Origin: an uncultured Bacteroidales bacterium
GTDB lineage: Bacteria > Bacteroidota > Bacteroidia > Bacteroidales > Muribaculaceae
Assembly (NCBI GenBank): GCA_902776435.1
Contig: CACYQB010000015.1
Span: 1 to 64,000, forward strand
DNA: 64,000 nt
Reading direction: 5' to 3'
The notes beneath the pieces are model-generated. The model was not told the origin of the DNA, did no database searches, and was given only the letters and a program-made list of their open reading frames with translations. The position numbers and the translations under genes were made by a program. Positions 1 through 7,813 of the stretch are shown here, in pieces (position 1 is the stretch's first letter; the number at the start of each line of letters is the position of its first letter).

Positions 1-97
1 ATTTTATTAATAATTTTGCTTAATTTGGCTTCGCCGAGCTAAAGGTTCTCGCGCGAAGCGCGATTCAATTTGCGACAAATGAATTATGACACACCCT

Positions 98-133
98 CAG
101 TTGATTATCAGTACTTTATTTTCGTCGAACCTG
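98..133. repeat. Degenerate right end of the inverted-repeat (MITE-like) element
   Basis: The stretch reading roughly GATTATCAG, then CTTTATTTTCGTCGAAC, resembles the right ends of the two larger elements at 26045-26240 and 43207-43443 (GAGTATCAGCAGTTT, then TTTTC, then TCGAACTC). Only this end is recognisable; no left partner is seen inside the window, so it may be an old remnant or the edge of an element that begins before the window. The match is by eye and imperfect. Confidence 0.3.
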
Positions 134-180
134 CCCTAATTCTATTAGGAAAAGATTGCCTTGACTCTTCTTGAAAAAAA

Positions 181-212
181 TTTGTTTATGTCATTTATTG
201 TCACTACATTTG
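181..212 (+). promoter_or_regulatory. Bacteroidota-type promoter for the dockerin-tailed gene
   Basis: TTTG at 181-184 is followed after 20 bases by TACATTTG at 205-212, an exact fit to the Bacteroidota sigma factor pattern (TTTG, 19-21 bases, TAnnTTTG). It would give a leader of about 75 bases before the ATG at 292. Upstream of it (1-180) there is no gene, only AT-rich sequence and the element remnant. Confidence 0.75.
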
Positions 213-291
213 CAGAGCATAACCATACTCATTTGGCAAAGATGAATGATTATTTGTGTTTACTAATATATATTAATTAAATTTTGTGATT

Positions 292-1626
292 ATGAAGAAA
301 TTGTTATCTTTAATCGCTGTGGCCGTTATGGCATTTGCTGCCCAGGCCGCTAGCCTGACTGTTGCTAACGGAAGTGCTGAAGCTGAGTTTGCACCGTTCT
401 ATGGCATGTACATGGATACACAGGGTGCCACCACCCAGACCATCTATCCTGCTGAAATGCTCGCTGACATGCAGGGTGGATTGATAACGGAGATCAGGTT
501 CTATGCTGCTGCTCCTTTTAATGGCCTGGGTCAAGGCAATCTTCAGCTTGCGCTCAAAGAGGTTGAGCAGAATGGTTTCACGTCCACTGACTTAGTAACT
601 GGAGCAACCGTTGTTGCTATTGGATATCCTGTTCAAGACGAAACCGAATTGGTGTTTGTTCTTGATGAGCCCTTTGCTTACAATGGTGGCAATTTGCTGA
701 TTGAGACAGTGTTGACCATTGCAGGTGGCTGTAAGACCACCAAGTTTATTGCTCAAGCGTTCGATTACGCTGTGGGCCTTGCTGCATACACCTACTCATG
801 GAGCACATCTTACTACTATGAGACGGAACACAATCTGCCCAAGGCTACCTTTACCTATGAGCCCGGTCAGGGTGGTGACGAAACAACTGTAGCTTCCTTG
901 GCCGAAGCCAATGCGCTGGAGGACGATGCTGAGTTCACGTTCAACGGCGACGCTGTTGTTACTGTCTGCAAGGAAGGCTACGTGTTCCTGCGTGACGAGA
1001 GCGGCTATGGTCAAATTAAGGTTAATGCCACCCTTGAGAACGGCCAGGTGCTGAGCCAGGGTTGGAAGGCCAAAAAGGCCACCATCGTTGACCCCTGGGT
1101 AAGGTTCACCGATGCAACTGGCCTTAGTGCCAACGGTACCAATGCCGAGCTGGCTAAAGCTCAGGAGCTCACCGCCTTCCCCGATGAGAGCATGCTCAAC
1201 GCCTATGTTGTCATCAAGAATGCGACGTCTGGAAGTAGTGGTACCCCATTTCTCCCACAACGCTATTATACGCTGCAAGACGGCTCGAATCTTTATGTAA
1301 CTAGCTACTTGTGGAACCATAACTTTGATGCCGGTAATTACAATGTCTATGGTGTTATTTGCAAGGATGGTGGCAAACTGAAGATTCAAATTGTTAAATT
1401 TGAGACGATTGTTGAGCCGACGGTTAAGCTGGGTGACGTGAACAAGGACGGCAAGGTGACCATCGCCGACGTGACCGCTTTGATCGACGCTCTCCTTAGC
1501 GGCAACACCGATGTTGAGACCGATAACTACAGTCCCGTTAACGCTGATGTGAACGAGAGAGACGGTGTGACCATCGCCGACGTGACCGCTCTGATCGACC
1601 TGCTGTTGAGTGGCGAAGGTGACTAA
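292..1626 (+). CDS. Exported protein of unknown function with C-terminal twin dockerin-like repeats
   Basis: A 444-residue protein. The start is set at the ATG at 292 rather than the in-frame GTG at 286, because the ATG opens directly on a signal peptide (MKKLLSLIAVAVMAFAAQAA). The middle is beta-rich with no family I recognise; residues of about 200-370 look like an OB-fold-type module (alternating hydrophobic strands, DESGYGQIKV) of the kind found in Bacteroidota exported proteins, but that is an impression. From residue 381 to the end there are two copies of a dockerin-type motif (GDVNKDGKVTIADVTALID, then NADVNERDGVTIADVTALID), each with Asp/Asn positions that suit a calcium loop followed by a helix. 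The same tail occurs on the proteins at 48191-50041 and 58142-59755. It stands alone, between its own promoter and a good terminator. Function unknown; surface or secreted location is likely. Confidence 0.85.
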   Translation: MKKLLSLIAVAVMAFAAQAASLTVANGSAEAEFAPFYGMYMDTQGATTQTIYPAEMLADMQGGLITEIRFYAAAPFNGLGQGNLQLALKEVEQNGFTSTDLVTGATVVAIGYPVQDETELVFVLDEPFAYNGGNLLIETVLTIAGGCKTTKFIAQAFDYAVGLAAYTYSWSTSYYYETEHNLPKATFTYEPGQGGDETTVASLAEANALEDDAEFTFNGDAVVTVCKEGYVFLRDESGYGQIKVNATLENGQVLSQGWKAKKATIVDPWVRFTDATGLSANGTNAELAKAQELTAFPDESMLNAYVVIKNATSGSSGTPFLPQRYYTLQDGSNLYVTSYLWNHNFDAGNYNVYGVICKDGGKLKIQIVKFETIVEPTVKLGDVNKDGKVTIADVTALIDALLSGNTDVETDNYSPVNADVNERDGVTIADVTALIDLLLSGEGD

Positions 1627-1656
1627 TTGAATCTGTTTATTGATTAAAATGATAAG

Positions 1657-1693
1657 GGCAGGCTCCCAACGCGAATGGGGGCTTGCCTTTTTT
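1657..1693 (+). terminator. Intrinsic terminator
   Basis: GGCAGGCTCCCA (1657-1668) pairs with TGGGGGCTTGCC (1676-1687), allowing G-U pairs, over a 7-base loop and is followed by six T. It closes the dockerin-tailed gene. Confidence 0.85.
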
Positions 1694-1705
1694 ACGGGCT
1701 ATGGA

Positions 1706-1737
1706 TTTGGATTTGCCGATAATTATGCTTACTTTTG
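1706..1737 (+). promoter_or_regulatory. Bacteroidota-type promoter for the patatin-like gene
   Basis: TTTG at 1706-1709, 20 bases, then TACTTTTG at 1730-1737. The ATG at 1760 follows after a short leader. Confidence 0.7.
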
Positions 1738-1759
1738 TCGATAATCATGAAGCGGTGAT

Positions 1760-3412
1760 ATGGAAAACGAACTGAACATAGGCATGACATTTTCCGGTGG
1801 TGGTTATAGAGCCGCTACCTTTGATTTGGGTTCATTATCTTTCCTGAATTCGATTAGGCTGGAAGACGGACGGACGCTATTAGGCTGTGTGACGGCCTTG
1901 TCTTCGGTGTCTGGCGGCACGATTCCGGCAGTGAAGTATATGCTGGCCTTGGCTCACGGCCAGTCCATTGATGAGATGGTTAGCGAGTTATTCGGTTTCT
2001 TGTGCAATGAGGACCTTGTAGTGACAGCATTACAGGGGATGAGTTCCGAGAAGGCCAACCGCAATGCCTCGCTCATTAAGATCATGGCGGGTATTTATGA
2101 CGAGTATTTGTTCGACCATGCCACAATGGGTGATATCATCGACAATATTCAGCATATTCCCGTCAAGGACTACACCGCGTTGGCCACTGACTTCAACCAT
2201 GCGCTGCCGTTCCGTTTCCGCGTTACTGAGGGCAAGTCGACCACTGGCGAGAGGCTGTATTACGGTTTGTTTGGCAATTCCAAGAACATCATTGGATTGA
2301 AGGTAGCGCGTCACATCACTGCTGGAGAGGCCTTGGCGTGCTCGTCTTGTTTCCCGAGTGGTTTTGAGCCCATGATGTATCCTGATGACTTCAAGGTGTC
2401 GCAAAATCCTGACATCGCTAAAACCATCACTAAACGTTTTGGCATCATGGATGGTGGCGTTGCCGATAATCAGGGCATTGAGTCGATTGTGCTTGCCGAG
2501 CAGCGCAGGAGAGATTACCGTGAGGACTGTAGCCGCACCGACAAAGCCTTAGACCTGGTTATCGTGAGCGATGTCACTTCTCCTTACATGAACGGCTATG
2601 AGCCCAGCGAACAGATGCTGTCAAAGGGTGCCGGCAAACTGACCATCGGACGGTTACGTAACTATGGCCTGATCGCCGAGGGGGTAATCATCGCCCTGTT
2701 TATCCTCTCCATTGTGCTGGGTAGTGGGTTCTGGACGGGAGTGATGTCTGTGATTCTGGCCATCGTGACCGCTGCCAATGTCGCTGGCGCCTGCTTGAAG
2801 AACAAGATGTTTGATGCAATCAGCAAGACCTTTATCGGCAAGAATGCTACTTTCCTTAGCCACACGAAGTTTGCCACTCTTGAGGCCATGTTGATGAACC
2901 GCGCCAAGTCGGTTGTGATGTTGAGTAGCGAGGTGTTCTTGAAACGTATGCGACAGTTGAATTACCAGGTGCTGTATGAAAACCCGGCTTGGGAAAACCG
3001 CAGGATAACGTCAACCGTCTATGAACTCCGTCCCGAGGAAAAGTGGGAAGACCGCTTGCCCAATTCCGAGGGCAAGAGGAAAGATAAAAATGAAATGGAA
3101 TTGCCCCTGTACTTAGCGCCAAGCGAAGCCATTCAGCAGAACAGCACCCTTGCTGCCAGCATGGGCACCACCCTGTGGTTCACCTCTAAGGACAAAGCCG
3201 CCGGCAAGCCTCAAGCCCTGCTTGCCGCAGGCCAATACACCATGTGCTTCAACCTGCTCGATTATCTGGAACGCATTGACAAAAACCCGACCAACCTCAC
3301 CGATGGGCATCGCCTCATCATTGCCTGCAAGCCACAACTCCTTGCCGCCTGGCAGAAATTCCAGCAAGACCCCCAATGGATGGTTCCTGAAGCGACAGGC
3401 CGCCAGAAATAA
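1760..3412 (+). CDS. Patatin-like phospholipase with internal membrane segments
   Basis: A 550-residue patatin-like serine hydrolase, predicted to cut acyl chains from phospholipid or related lipid. Visible in order: glycine-rich oxyanion loop SGGGYRA (residues 12-18), nucleophile elbow S-V-S-G-G with Ser51, and the catalytic Asp in M-D-G-G with Asp231, so the Ser-Asp dyad is complete. Residues 305-321 and 327-347 are two strongly hydrophobic stretches that probably anchor or insert the protein in a membrane, placed after the catalytic core. There is no signal peptide, so the active site is most likely on the cytoplasmic side. The C-terminal 200 residues match nothing I recognise. Monocistronic: own promoter, and the next gene has its own promoter. 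The elbow lacks the first glycine of the textbook GxSxG, as in cPLA2-like and some membrane patatins. Substrate not deducible. Confidence 0.85.
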   Translation: MENELNIGMTFSGGGYRAATFDLGSLSFLNSIRLEDGRTLLGCVTALSSVSGGTIPAVKYMLALAHGQSIDEMVSELFGFLCNEDLVVTALQGMSSEKANRNASLIKIMAGIYDEYLFDHATMGDIIDNIQHIPVKDYTALATDFNHALPFRFRVTEGKSTTGERLYYGLFGNSKNIIGLKVARHITAGEALACSSCFPSGFEPMMYPDDFKVSQNPDIAKTITKRFGIMDGGVADNQGIESIVLAEQRRRDYREDCSRTDKALDLVIVSDVTSPYMNGYEPSEQMLSKGAGKLTIGRLRNYGLIAEGVIIALFILSIVLGSGFWTGVMSVILAIVTAANVAGACLKNKMFDAISKTFIGKNATFLSHTKFATLEAMLMNRAKSVVMLSSEVFLKRMRQLNYQVLYENPAWENRRITSTVYELRPEEKWEDRLPNSEGKRKDKNEMELPLYLAPSEAIQQNSTLAASMGTTLWFTSKDKAAGKPQALLAAGQYTMCFNLLDYLERIDKNPTNLTDGHRLIIACKPQLLAAWQKFQQDPQWMVPEATGRQK

Positions 3413-3522
3413 TAGTGCATAATGCATTTTTTGCCCGTCTTTTTTCAGTCCCATTAGGCCATCAATGGGCTTGAAATGGGTGTATTGTTAGATTTTGGCT
3501 TACTGAATCTGATGAATATGTT

Positions 3523-3534
3523 ATGAAAATTCAT
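3523..3534. promoter_or_regulatory. Possible ARG-box-like palindrome upstream of argR
   Basis: ATGAAAATTCAT is a near-perfect palindrome with the TGAA/TTCA arms seen in ArgR operators of other bacteria, about 40 bases upstream of the argR promoter. Autoregulation by ArgR is common in the family; here it is only an inference from this short motif. Confidence 0.25.
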
Positions 3535-3573
3535 CAAATTGCTGTATGTTGACTAAAAAAATCAATAAATATG

Positions 3574-3604
3574 TTGTGAGATTGGTAGAATGACATTATC
3601 TTTG
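3574..3604 (+). promoter_or_regulatory. Bacteroidota-type promoter for argR
   Basis: TTG at 3574-3576, 20 bases, then TATCTTTG at 3597-3604. It decides the argR start: a longer in-frame ATG at 3590 lies inside this promoter, so translation should begin at the ATG at 3638. Confidence 0.75.
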
Positions 3605-3637
3605 CATTTGAAACCAATTTTTAAGTATATAGTTCTA

Positions 3638-4174
3638 ATGGAGACAACATTAACAAAAAAACCAAGAAAAAAGAAAGTACTCGTGAAAAGAAAACGTGAC
3701 CGTTTACAGTTGATCACAGATTTGATCAAGACGAACTGCATCGGCAGTCAGAGTGAATTGGCTGACATGCTGCGTGAGCACAATATCAATGTGACTCAGG
3801 CTACATTGTCTCGCGACCTGAAGGCGCTGAAGATCTCTAAGGTGGCTACCGATCGCAATACGTACATGTACATCATCCCGGATAGCAACCAGTTGCAAGA
3901 TAGGTTGTTAAGCATGAGACAGACAGATACGCACGCCGCTAAGCAGGTGGGTATGGTATCCGTTACGTTCTCGGGCAACATAGCCGTTATCAAAACACGC
4001 AATGGTTATGCTCCTGGCTTGGCCTATGACATCGACATGAGCCGTCCGCCTGAGGTGCTGGGAACTATCGCTGGTGCCGACACGGTGGTTGCAATCCTTG
4101 CCGAGGGAGTTACACAAGAGCAAGCAAGAGCCGTCTTTGAGCAGTTCATGCCCAATAATCATCTCCTGCCATAA
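3638..4174 (+). CDS. argR: Arginine repressor ArgR
   Basis: A 178-residue ArgR-family regulator of arginine genes. The N-terminal winged helix carries the family signature (SQSELADMLREHNI, then VTQATLSRDLKALK, residues 37-66) and the C-terminal hexamerisation/arginine-binding domain has GTIAGADTV at 142-150. It is longer than the usual 150 or so residues because of a basic N-terminal arm (KKPRKKKVLVKRKRDR). The start at 3638 was chosen because the longer ORF from 3590 overlaps the promoter. In Escherichia coli ArgR the corresponding sequence is GTIAGDDTI, where both Asp contact arginine; here the first is Ala147 and only Asp148 remains, which may change ligand affinity. Followed after 23 bases by the ArgC-like gene, so probably co-transcribed. 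Confidence 0.92.
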   Translation: METTLTKKPRKKKVLVKRKRDRLQLITDLIKTNCIGSQSELADMLREHNINVTQATLSRDLKALKISKVATDRNTYMYIIPDSNQLQDRLLSMRQTDTHAAKQVGMVSVTFSGNIAVIKTRNGYAPGLAYDIDMSRPPEVLGTIAGADTVVAILAEGVTQEQARAVFEQFMPNNHLLP

Positions 4175-4197
4175 GCTATCACTAATGACGGTGGCAG

Positions 4198-5166
4198 ATG
4201 ATTAAGGTCGGGATAACCGGATGTGACAATGTGCGTGCTGCCGAGCTGGTGAGGGTATTGCTCAACCACCCTGATGTGGAGTTGGTCTGGGCTACCAGGG
4301 CCAGCGGTGGGGCTGTGCGCCTTGACGAGGTTGTGCCAGGTATCATAGGCGACAGTGACCTTGTGGTGAATGAGGGAGGAAAACACGATGTCGCAGACGT
4401 CGTGTTCACTTGTGACCCGCGTGATCTGCAGTCCCGCGTCTTGAGCAATTTAGAATTGCCTGACGAGACGCGTGTCATCGACCTGAGTGGTAACCATAAC
4501 CTTGATCATGGAGAAGGCAAGCCGTGGACCTACGGCTTGAGTGAGATGCAACGTCGCGTGCTCGTGCACGAGGCGCGCATGGTGACCGTTCCGGGCAATG
4601 CCGCTGTGGCATCGTTGATTGCGTTGATGCCGATGGCCCGCAACCAGATGCTTAACAGTCCGCTGACCGTGAATGTGGCGGTGGGACCCCTGGGGTTCCC
4701 ATGTGTCGATGGCGGCAGGGCTCTCACCCTTGACGGCATGGATGCCGGCCAGTGGGTTAAAGAGCAGCGGCGAGAAGTTGCTCTCGCCTTGCGCCAATGC
4801 CAGCCAGGTTTTGACCAACCCATTGAGATGAGTTTCGCGCCGCTAGCCGAGCGCCGCACGCTCGCCGTGGATGTGTGCTTCTCATGTGGCATGGAGGTGG
4901 AGATGGTGCGCCAACTTTACGAACAGTATTATAGCGACCATCATTTTGTGTTCATGGTTGACCGTCCGATTGTCACTGCCGATGTGGAGAACACGAACAA
5001 GTGTTTGATGCGCATCGAGAAGGACGCGGCAAACGGACTGTTGACAATCCATGCCATGATGGATGTCCTGCTCAAGGGCAATGCAGGAACCGCGGTTCAC
5101 GTGATGAACCTGTTGTTCGGGCTGCACGAGCGAGTGGGGCTTACCCTCAAGGCAACCGGCTGTTAA
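4198..5166 (+). CDS. ArgC-like protein lacking the catalytic Cys and His
   Basis: A 322-residue homolog of N-acetyl-gamma-glutamyl-phosphate reductase (ArgC), the NADPH-dependent third enzyme of arginine synthesis. The N-terminal nucleotide fold (MIKVGITG, then AAELVRVLLNHP) and the C-terminal family pattern (LLKGNAGTAVHVMN, LLFGLHERVGL) are clear. However, the active-site motif that normally reads PGCYPT is PGNAAV here (Pro132-Gly133-Asn134), so the nucleophilic Cys is replaced by Asn, and the conserved F-x-P-H motif reads F-A-P-L (Leu216), so the catalytic His is also gone. The frame is intact and well conserved elsewhere, so this is not simple decay. It is unlikely to be a reductase; a regulatory or binding role beside ArgR is possible. 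A true argC is expected elsewhere in the genome. Operon partner of argR. Confidence 0.8.
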   Translation: MIKVGITGCDNVRAAELVRVLLNHPDVELVWATRASGGAVRLDEVVPGIIGDSDLVVNEGGKHDVADVVFTCDPRDLQSRVLSNLELPDETRVIDLSGNHNLDHGEGKPWTYGLSEMQRRVLVHEARMVTVPGNAAVASLIALMPMARNQMLNSPLTVNVAVGPLGFPCVDGGRALTLDGMDAGQWVKEQRREVALALRQCQPGFDQPIEMSFAPLAERRTLAVDVCFSCGMEVEMVRQLYEQYYSDHHFVFMVDRPIVTADVENTNKCLMRIEKDAANGLLTIHAMMDVLLKGNAGTAVHVMNLLFGLHERVGLTLKATGC

Positions 5167-5225
5167 AAGAGTGATACATTATTAATATATAATATACATT
5201 GTAAAATCATATACCATTAAGTCTT

Positions 5226-5633
5226 ATGTCAGTAAATAAAGTCATTCTGTTGGGCCGTGTGGGCAAAGACCCAGATGTGCGTTATGTCGCACAAAATCAG
5301 CCCGTAGCATCGTTTACGCTGGCCACTACCGACAGGGCCTATACCAATGCCAATGGCGTCCAGGTCCCCGAGCGTACCGAGTGGCACAATATCGTGATGT
5401 GGGGAAAGAACGCCGAGGTGGCCGAGCGTTACATCCGCAAGGGAACACAGATTTATCTTGAAGGCCGCCTGCGCACTCGCGCGTGGGAAGACCGTAACCA
5501 GGTAAAACGTTACACCACCGAGATTTATGTTGATACCTTTGAGTTGCTTGCCCGTCCGACCACTGCTCCCCAGCAGCCTCAACAACAACCCCAGCAACCC
5601 GCTGGAAACCCAAACGGTAACACGCCTTTCTGA
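5226..5633 (+). CDS. ssb: Single-stranded DNA-binding protein SSB
   Basis: A 135-residue SSB that coats single-stranded DNA in replication and repair. It opens with the OB-fold signature (MSVNKVILLGRVGKDPDVR) and contains the family segments TEWHNIVMWGKNAEVAERYI and GRLRTRAWEDR. The tail is Gln/Pro-rich (residues 113-128) and ends in NTPF, the Pro-Phe end needed for partner binding, although without the acidic run seen in the E. coli tail. Length is short but normal for the group. It sits 59 bases after the ArgC-like gene and is closed by a strong hairpin. Confidence 0.95.
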   Translation: MSVNKVILLGRVGKDPDVRYVAQNQPVASFTLATTDRAYTNANGVQVPERTEWHNIVMWGKNAEVAERYIRKGTQIYLEGRLRTRAWEDRNQVKRYTTEIYVDTFELLARPTTAPQQPQQQPQQPAGNPNGNTPF

Positions 5634-5660
5634 TCCAGACTTCACTAGATACTGAAACGT

Positions 5661-5700
5661 CACGGGGCCCCTGCCATGCAGGAACCCCGTGAATTGTTTT
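5661..5700 (+). terminator. Hairpin terminator between ssb and the convergent manC-type gene
   Basis: CACGGGG (5661-5667) pairs with CCCCGTG (5685-5691), with a further CCTG/CAGG pairing inside, followed by TTGTTTT. Symmetric enough to stop transcription from both sides. The next 110 bases to 5812 hold nothing recognisable. Confidence 0.7.
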
Positions 5701-5812
5701 ATCAGGAGGCTGTGTTATAATTCATCTGCTGTAAATTTCTCGGCCGTTAGGCACAGATTAAAAATTCAGAGTCTTATTATGGCACAGCCAGCTCTATTGT
5801 GCGTGGGATGAA

Positions 5813-6892
5813 TCAGAGGAATTTGTCGCCAAACTTGGTTTTCACGTCGTTGACATATTGCTTGATCTTCTGCTCTTCCTCGAGGGGGACAATGAGCAGC
5901 GCATCGTCAACGTCGGCAACGATATAACCTTCCAGGCCTGAGGCTACCACGAGTTTGTCGCCCTTGATGGCAACGATGTTGTTGTGGCTGTTGAACATCA
6001 ATGCCTTGCAGTTCTGGGTGACATTGCCGTCGCGGTTCTTGGGTGAGTGGTCATACAGCGACCTCCAGGTGCCCAAGTCGTTCCAGCCGAAATCCACTGT
6101 CTCTACATAGACGTTAGGCGCCTTCTCCATCACGGCAAAGTCGATACTGATGCTGGGACTCTCCTCAAAGTGGGTATCGATATACTGCTGTTCCTGGTCG
6201 GTGCCGAAGTACTCTTCGCCTCTTTCAAACACGATGTTGACGTCGGGGGAATAGTCGTTGAGCGCCTTTAAGATGCTGTCAGCGCTCCAGAAGAACATGC
6301 CTGAGTTCCAGAAAAACTCACCAGACTTGAGGAACACGCGTGCCAACTCCTCGTTGGGCTTCTCGGTAAAGGTCTTGACGGCGGAAAAGTTACCCTCGAT
6401 GTTTTCGCCCACCTGAATGTAGCCATAACCCGTTTCGGGGCGGCTTGGTTTGATGCCCATGGTCACGAGGGCGTCGCGGTTTTCGATAAATTCAAATGCC
6501 TTAACCACGCTGTCGCGGAAGCGTTCCACGTTCAGGATGAGATGGTCGCTGGGCGCTACCATCATCTTGGCATCAGGATTGATGGCTTTGATGTGGTGGG
6601 CAGCCCAGGCGATACAAGGCGCAGTGTTGCGGCGCACGGGCTCGAGCAGAATCTGGCGCTGGTCGATTTCGGGAAGTTGCTCCTTGATAATCGGCTCATA
6701 CATCTCATTGGTAATGAGGATGATATTATCCACGGGTACAATGCCTTGCATACGGTCAAACGCCGTCTGCAGCAAGCTGCGTCCAGTGCCGAAGAAATCG
6801 AGAAACTGCTTAGGTTTTTCCGCTTTGCTGAAGGGCCAGAAACGGCTCCCCACACCACCGCACATGATTACGCAATATCGGTTGTTGTTCAT
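5813..6892 (-). CDS. manC: Mannose-1-phosphate guanylyltransferase
   Basis: A 359-residue sugar-nucleotide transferase that makes GDP-mannose from mannose 1-phosphate and GTP, for cell-surface polysaccharide and glycoprotein glycans. The N-terminal nucleotidyltransferase signature is complete (CGGVGSRFWPFSKAEKPKQF, from residue 11), and the family segments MVAPSDHLI, FTEKPNEELA, FWNSGMFFW and ETVDFGWNDLGTW follow in order. Unlike the two-domain enterobacterial ManC it has no phosphomannose isomerase domain, which is normal for the short Bacteroidota form. It stands alone on the minus strand, convergent with ssb. The symbol is by family; rfbM is used for the same protein in some genomes. Confidence 0.9.
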   Translation of the reverse strand: MNNNRYCVIMCGGVGSRFWPFSKAEKPKQFLDFFGTGRSLLQTAFDRMQGIVPVDNIILITNEMYEPIIKEQLPEIDQRQILLEPVRRNTAPCIAWAAHHIKAINPDAKMMVAPSDHLILNVERFRDSVVKAFEFIENRDALVTMGIKPSRPETGYGYIQVGENIEGNFSAVKTFTEKPNEELARVFLKSGEFFWNSGMFFWSADSILKALNDYSPDVNIVFERGEEYFGTDQEQQYIDTHFEESPSISIDFAVMEKAPNVYVETVDFGWNDLGTWRSLYDHSPKNRDGNVTQNCKALMFNSHNNIVAIKGDKLVVASGLEGYIVADVDDALLIVPLEEEQKIKQYVNDVKTKFGDKFL

Positions 6893-6947
6893 TGGTAGTC
6901 TTGCTATTTTTGTTTAGGTTGTAGAGTGTACGATAAATTGATGGTGA

Positions 6948-6955
6948 CAAAGGTA
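6948..6955 (-). promoter_or_regulatory. Minus-strand -7 element for the manC-type gene
   Basis: On the minus strand TACCTTTG fits TAnnTTTG and lies about 55 bases before the ATG at 6892. The -33 element is poor (TTTA at 6977-6980, 21 bases away). Confidence 0.5.
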
Positions 6956-7053
6956 CAAATAAAATCAGATAGCATCTAAATACTGTGTCATTTTTTCTAT
7001 GGTGTGATGTGAGAGGACTCGCATGTGCCACATTTTCAGTGGGTAATTAAGTG

Positions 7054-7095
7054 CCAAGGGAGCAATGCCTCTATCGAGATGCGCTGCTCCCCTGG
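7054..7095 (-). terminator. Hairpin terminator after the Lrp/AsnC gene
   Basis: CCAAGGGAGCA (7054-7064) pairs with TGCTCCCCTGG (7085-7095), an 11-base stem with one mismatch, just past the stop of the minus-strand gene. No strong U run follows, so strength is uncertain. Confidence 0.5.
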
Positions 7096-7119
7096 TGTTT
7101 ATGGGTTGGAGCCCGTCAG

Positions 7120-7584
7120 TTACTCATTATAATAAATGGGCAACGTACGGCTGATGCTTTGTTCCAGAGAGATAAGGGTTTCGGTGGCTGCGACGCCGTC
7201 GATGTGCTGGATGCGGTCGTTGACCAGTGACATCAAGTGCTCATTATCACGGGCATAGACCTTAATCATCATGGTATAGTGACCGGTAGTGAAATGGCAC
7301 TCTACCACCTCCTTGATTTTAAGGAGTTCGGGTACCACGGTGCGGTACATGGAGCCGCGCTCGAGCGTCAGTCCGATAAAAGTGCAGGTTGAATAGCCCA
7401 GCAGTTTGGGATTCACGTTATAACCCGATCCAGTGATGACCCCATCATCGATGAGACGCTGGATGCGTTGATGAACTGCCGCGCGTGAAACACCGCAAAC
7501 CTGAGCGACATCTTTGCTCGGTATGCGTGCGTTGTTCATTACAATTTCAAGAATTTTCTTGTCCAGAGTATCAATTTTTTCCAT
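7120..7584 (-). CDS. Lrp/AsnC-family transcriptional regulator
   Basis: A 154-residue feast/famine regulator. It begins in the usual way (MEKIDTLDKKILEIVMNNAR), has the helix-turn-helix in residues 20-45 (KDVAQVCGVSRAAVHQRIQRL) and a C-terminal RAM domain for effector binding and oligomerisation (FTTGHYTMMIKVYARDNEHL). Family members sense amino acids and control their own synthesis and transport. It lies directly downstream of lysA on the same strand with a gap of about 230 bases and its own promoter and terminator, so a link with lysine or diaminopimelate is possible but not shown. Confidence 0.92.
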   Translation of the reverse strand: MEKIDTLDKKILEIVMNNARIPSKDVAQVCGVSRAAVHQRIQRLIDDGVITGSGYNVNPKLLGYSTCTFIGLTLERGSMYRTVVPELLKIKEVVECHFTTGHYTMMIKVYARDNEHLMSLVNDRIQHIDGVAATETLISLEQSISRTLPIYYNE

Positions 7585-7609
7585 GATGTGAGAGATTTAT
7601 ATCATATTG

Positions 7610-7617
7610 CAAATGTA
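7610..7617 (-). promoter_or_regulatory. Minus-strand -7 element for the Lrp/AsnC gene
   Basis: TACATTTG on the minus strand, about 25 bases before the ATG at 7584. No convincing -33 element. Confidence 0.5.
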
Positions 7618-7813
7618 GCCATTTTTTTTCATGTTGCTATAGGTTTCGGTAAATATTTTTCAAAAAAAAACCATAAGCATAATTAAGTACTTGTTAAACA
7701 AATACTTACATATTTTTAGAAGCAAGGCTTAAAATAGTGTTTTTCGATTCTGAAAATGTGTTTTCCCCTTGCTGGAGCAGGATGTCAATGTGTTATCGGG
7801 CCTGTCGTGGCGG

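Noticed and set aside
3590-3637. N-terminal extension of ArgR from the ATG at 3590
   Set aside because: The ATG lies inside the promoter's -7 region, upstream of the expected transcript start.
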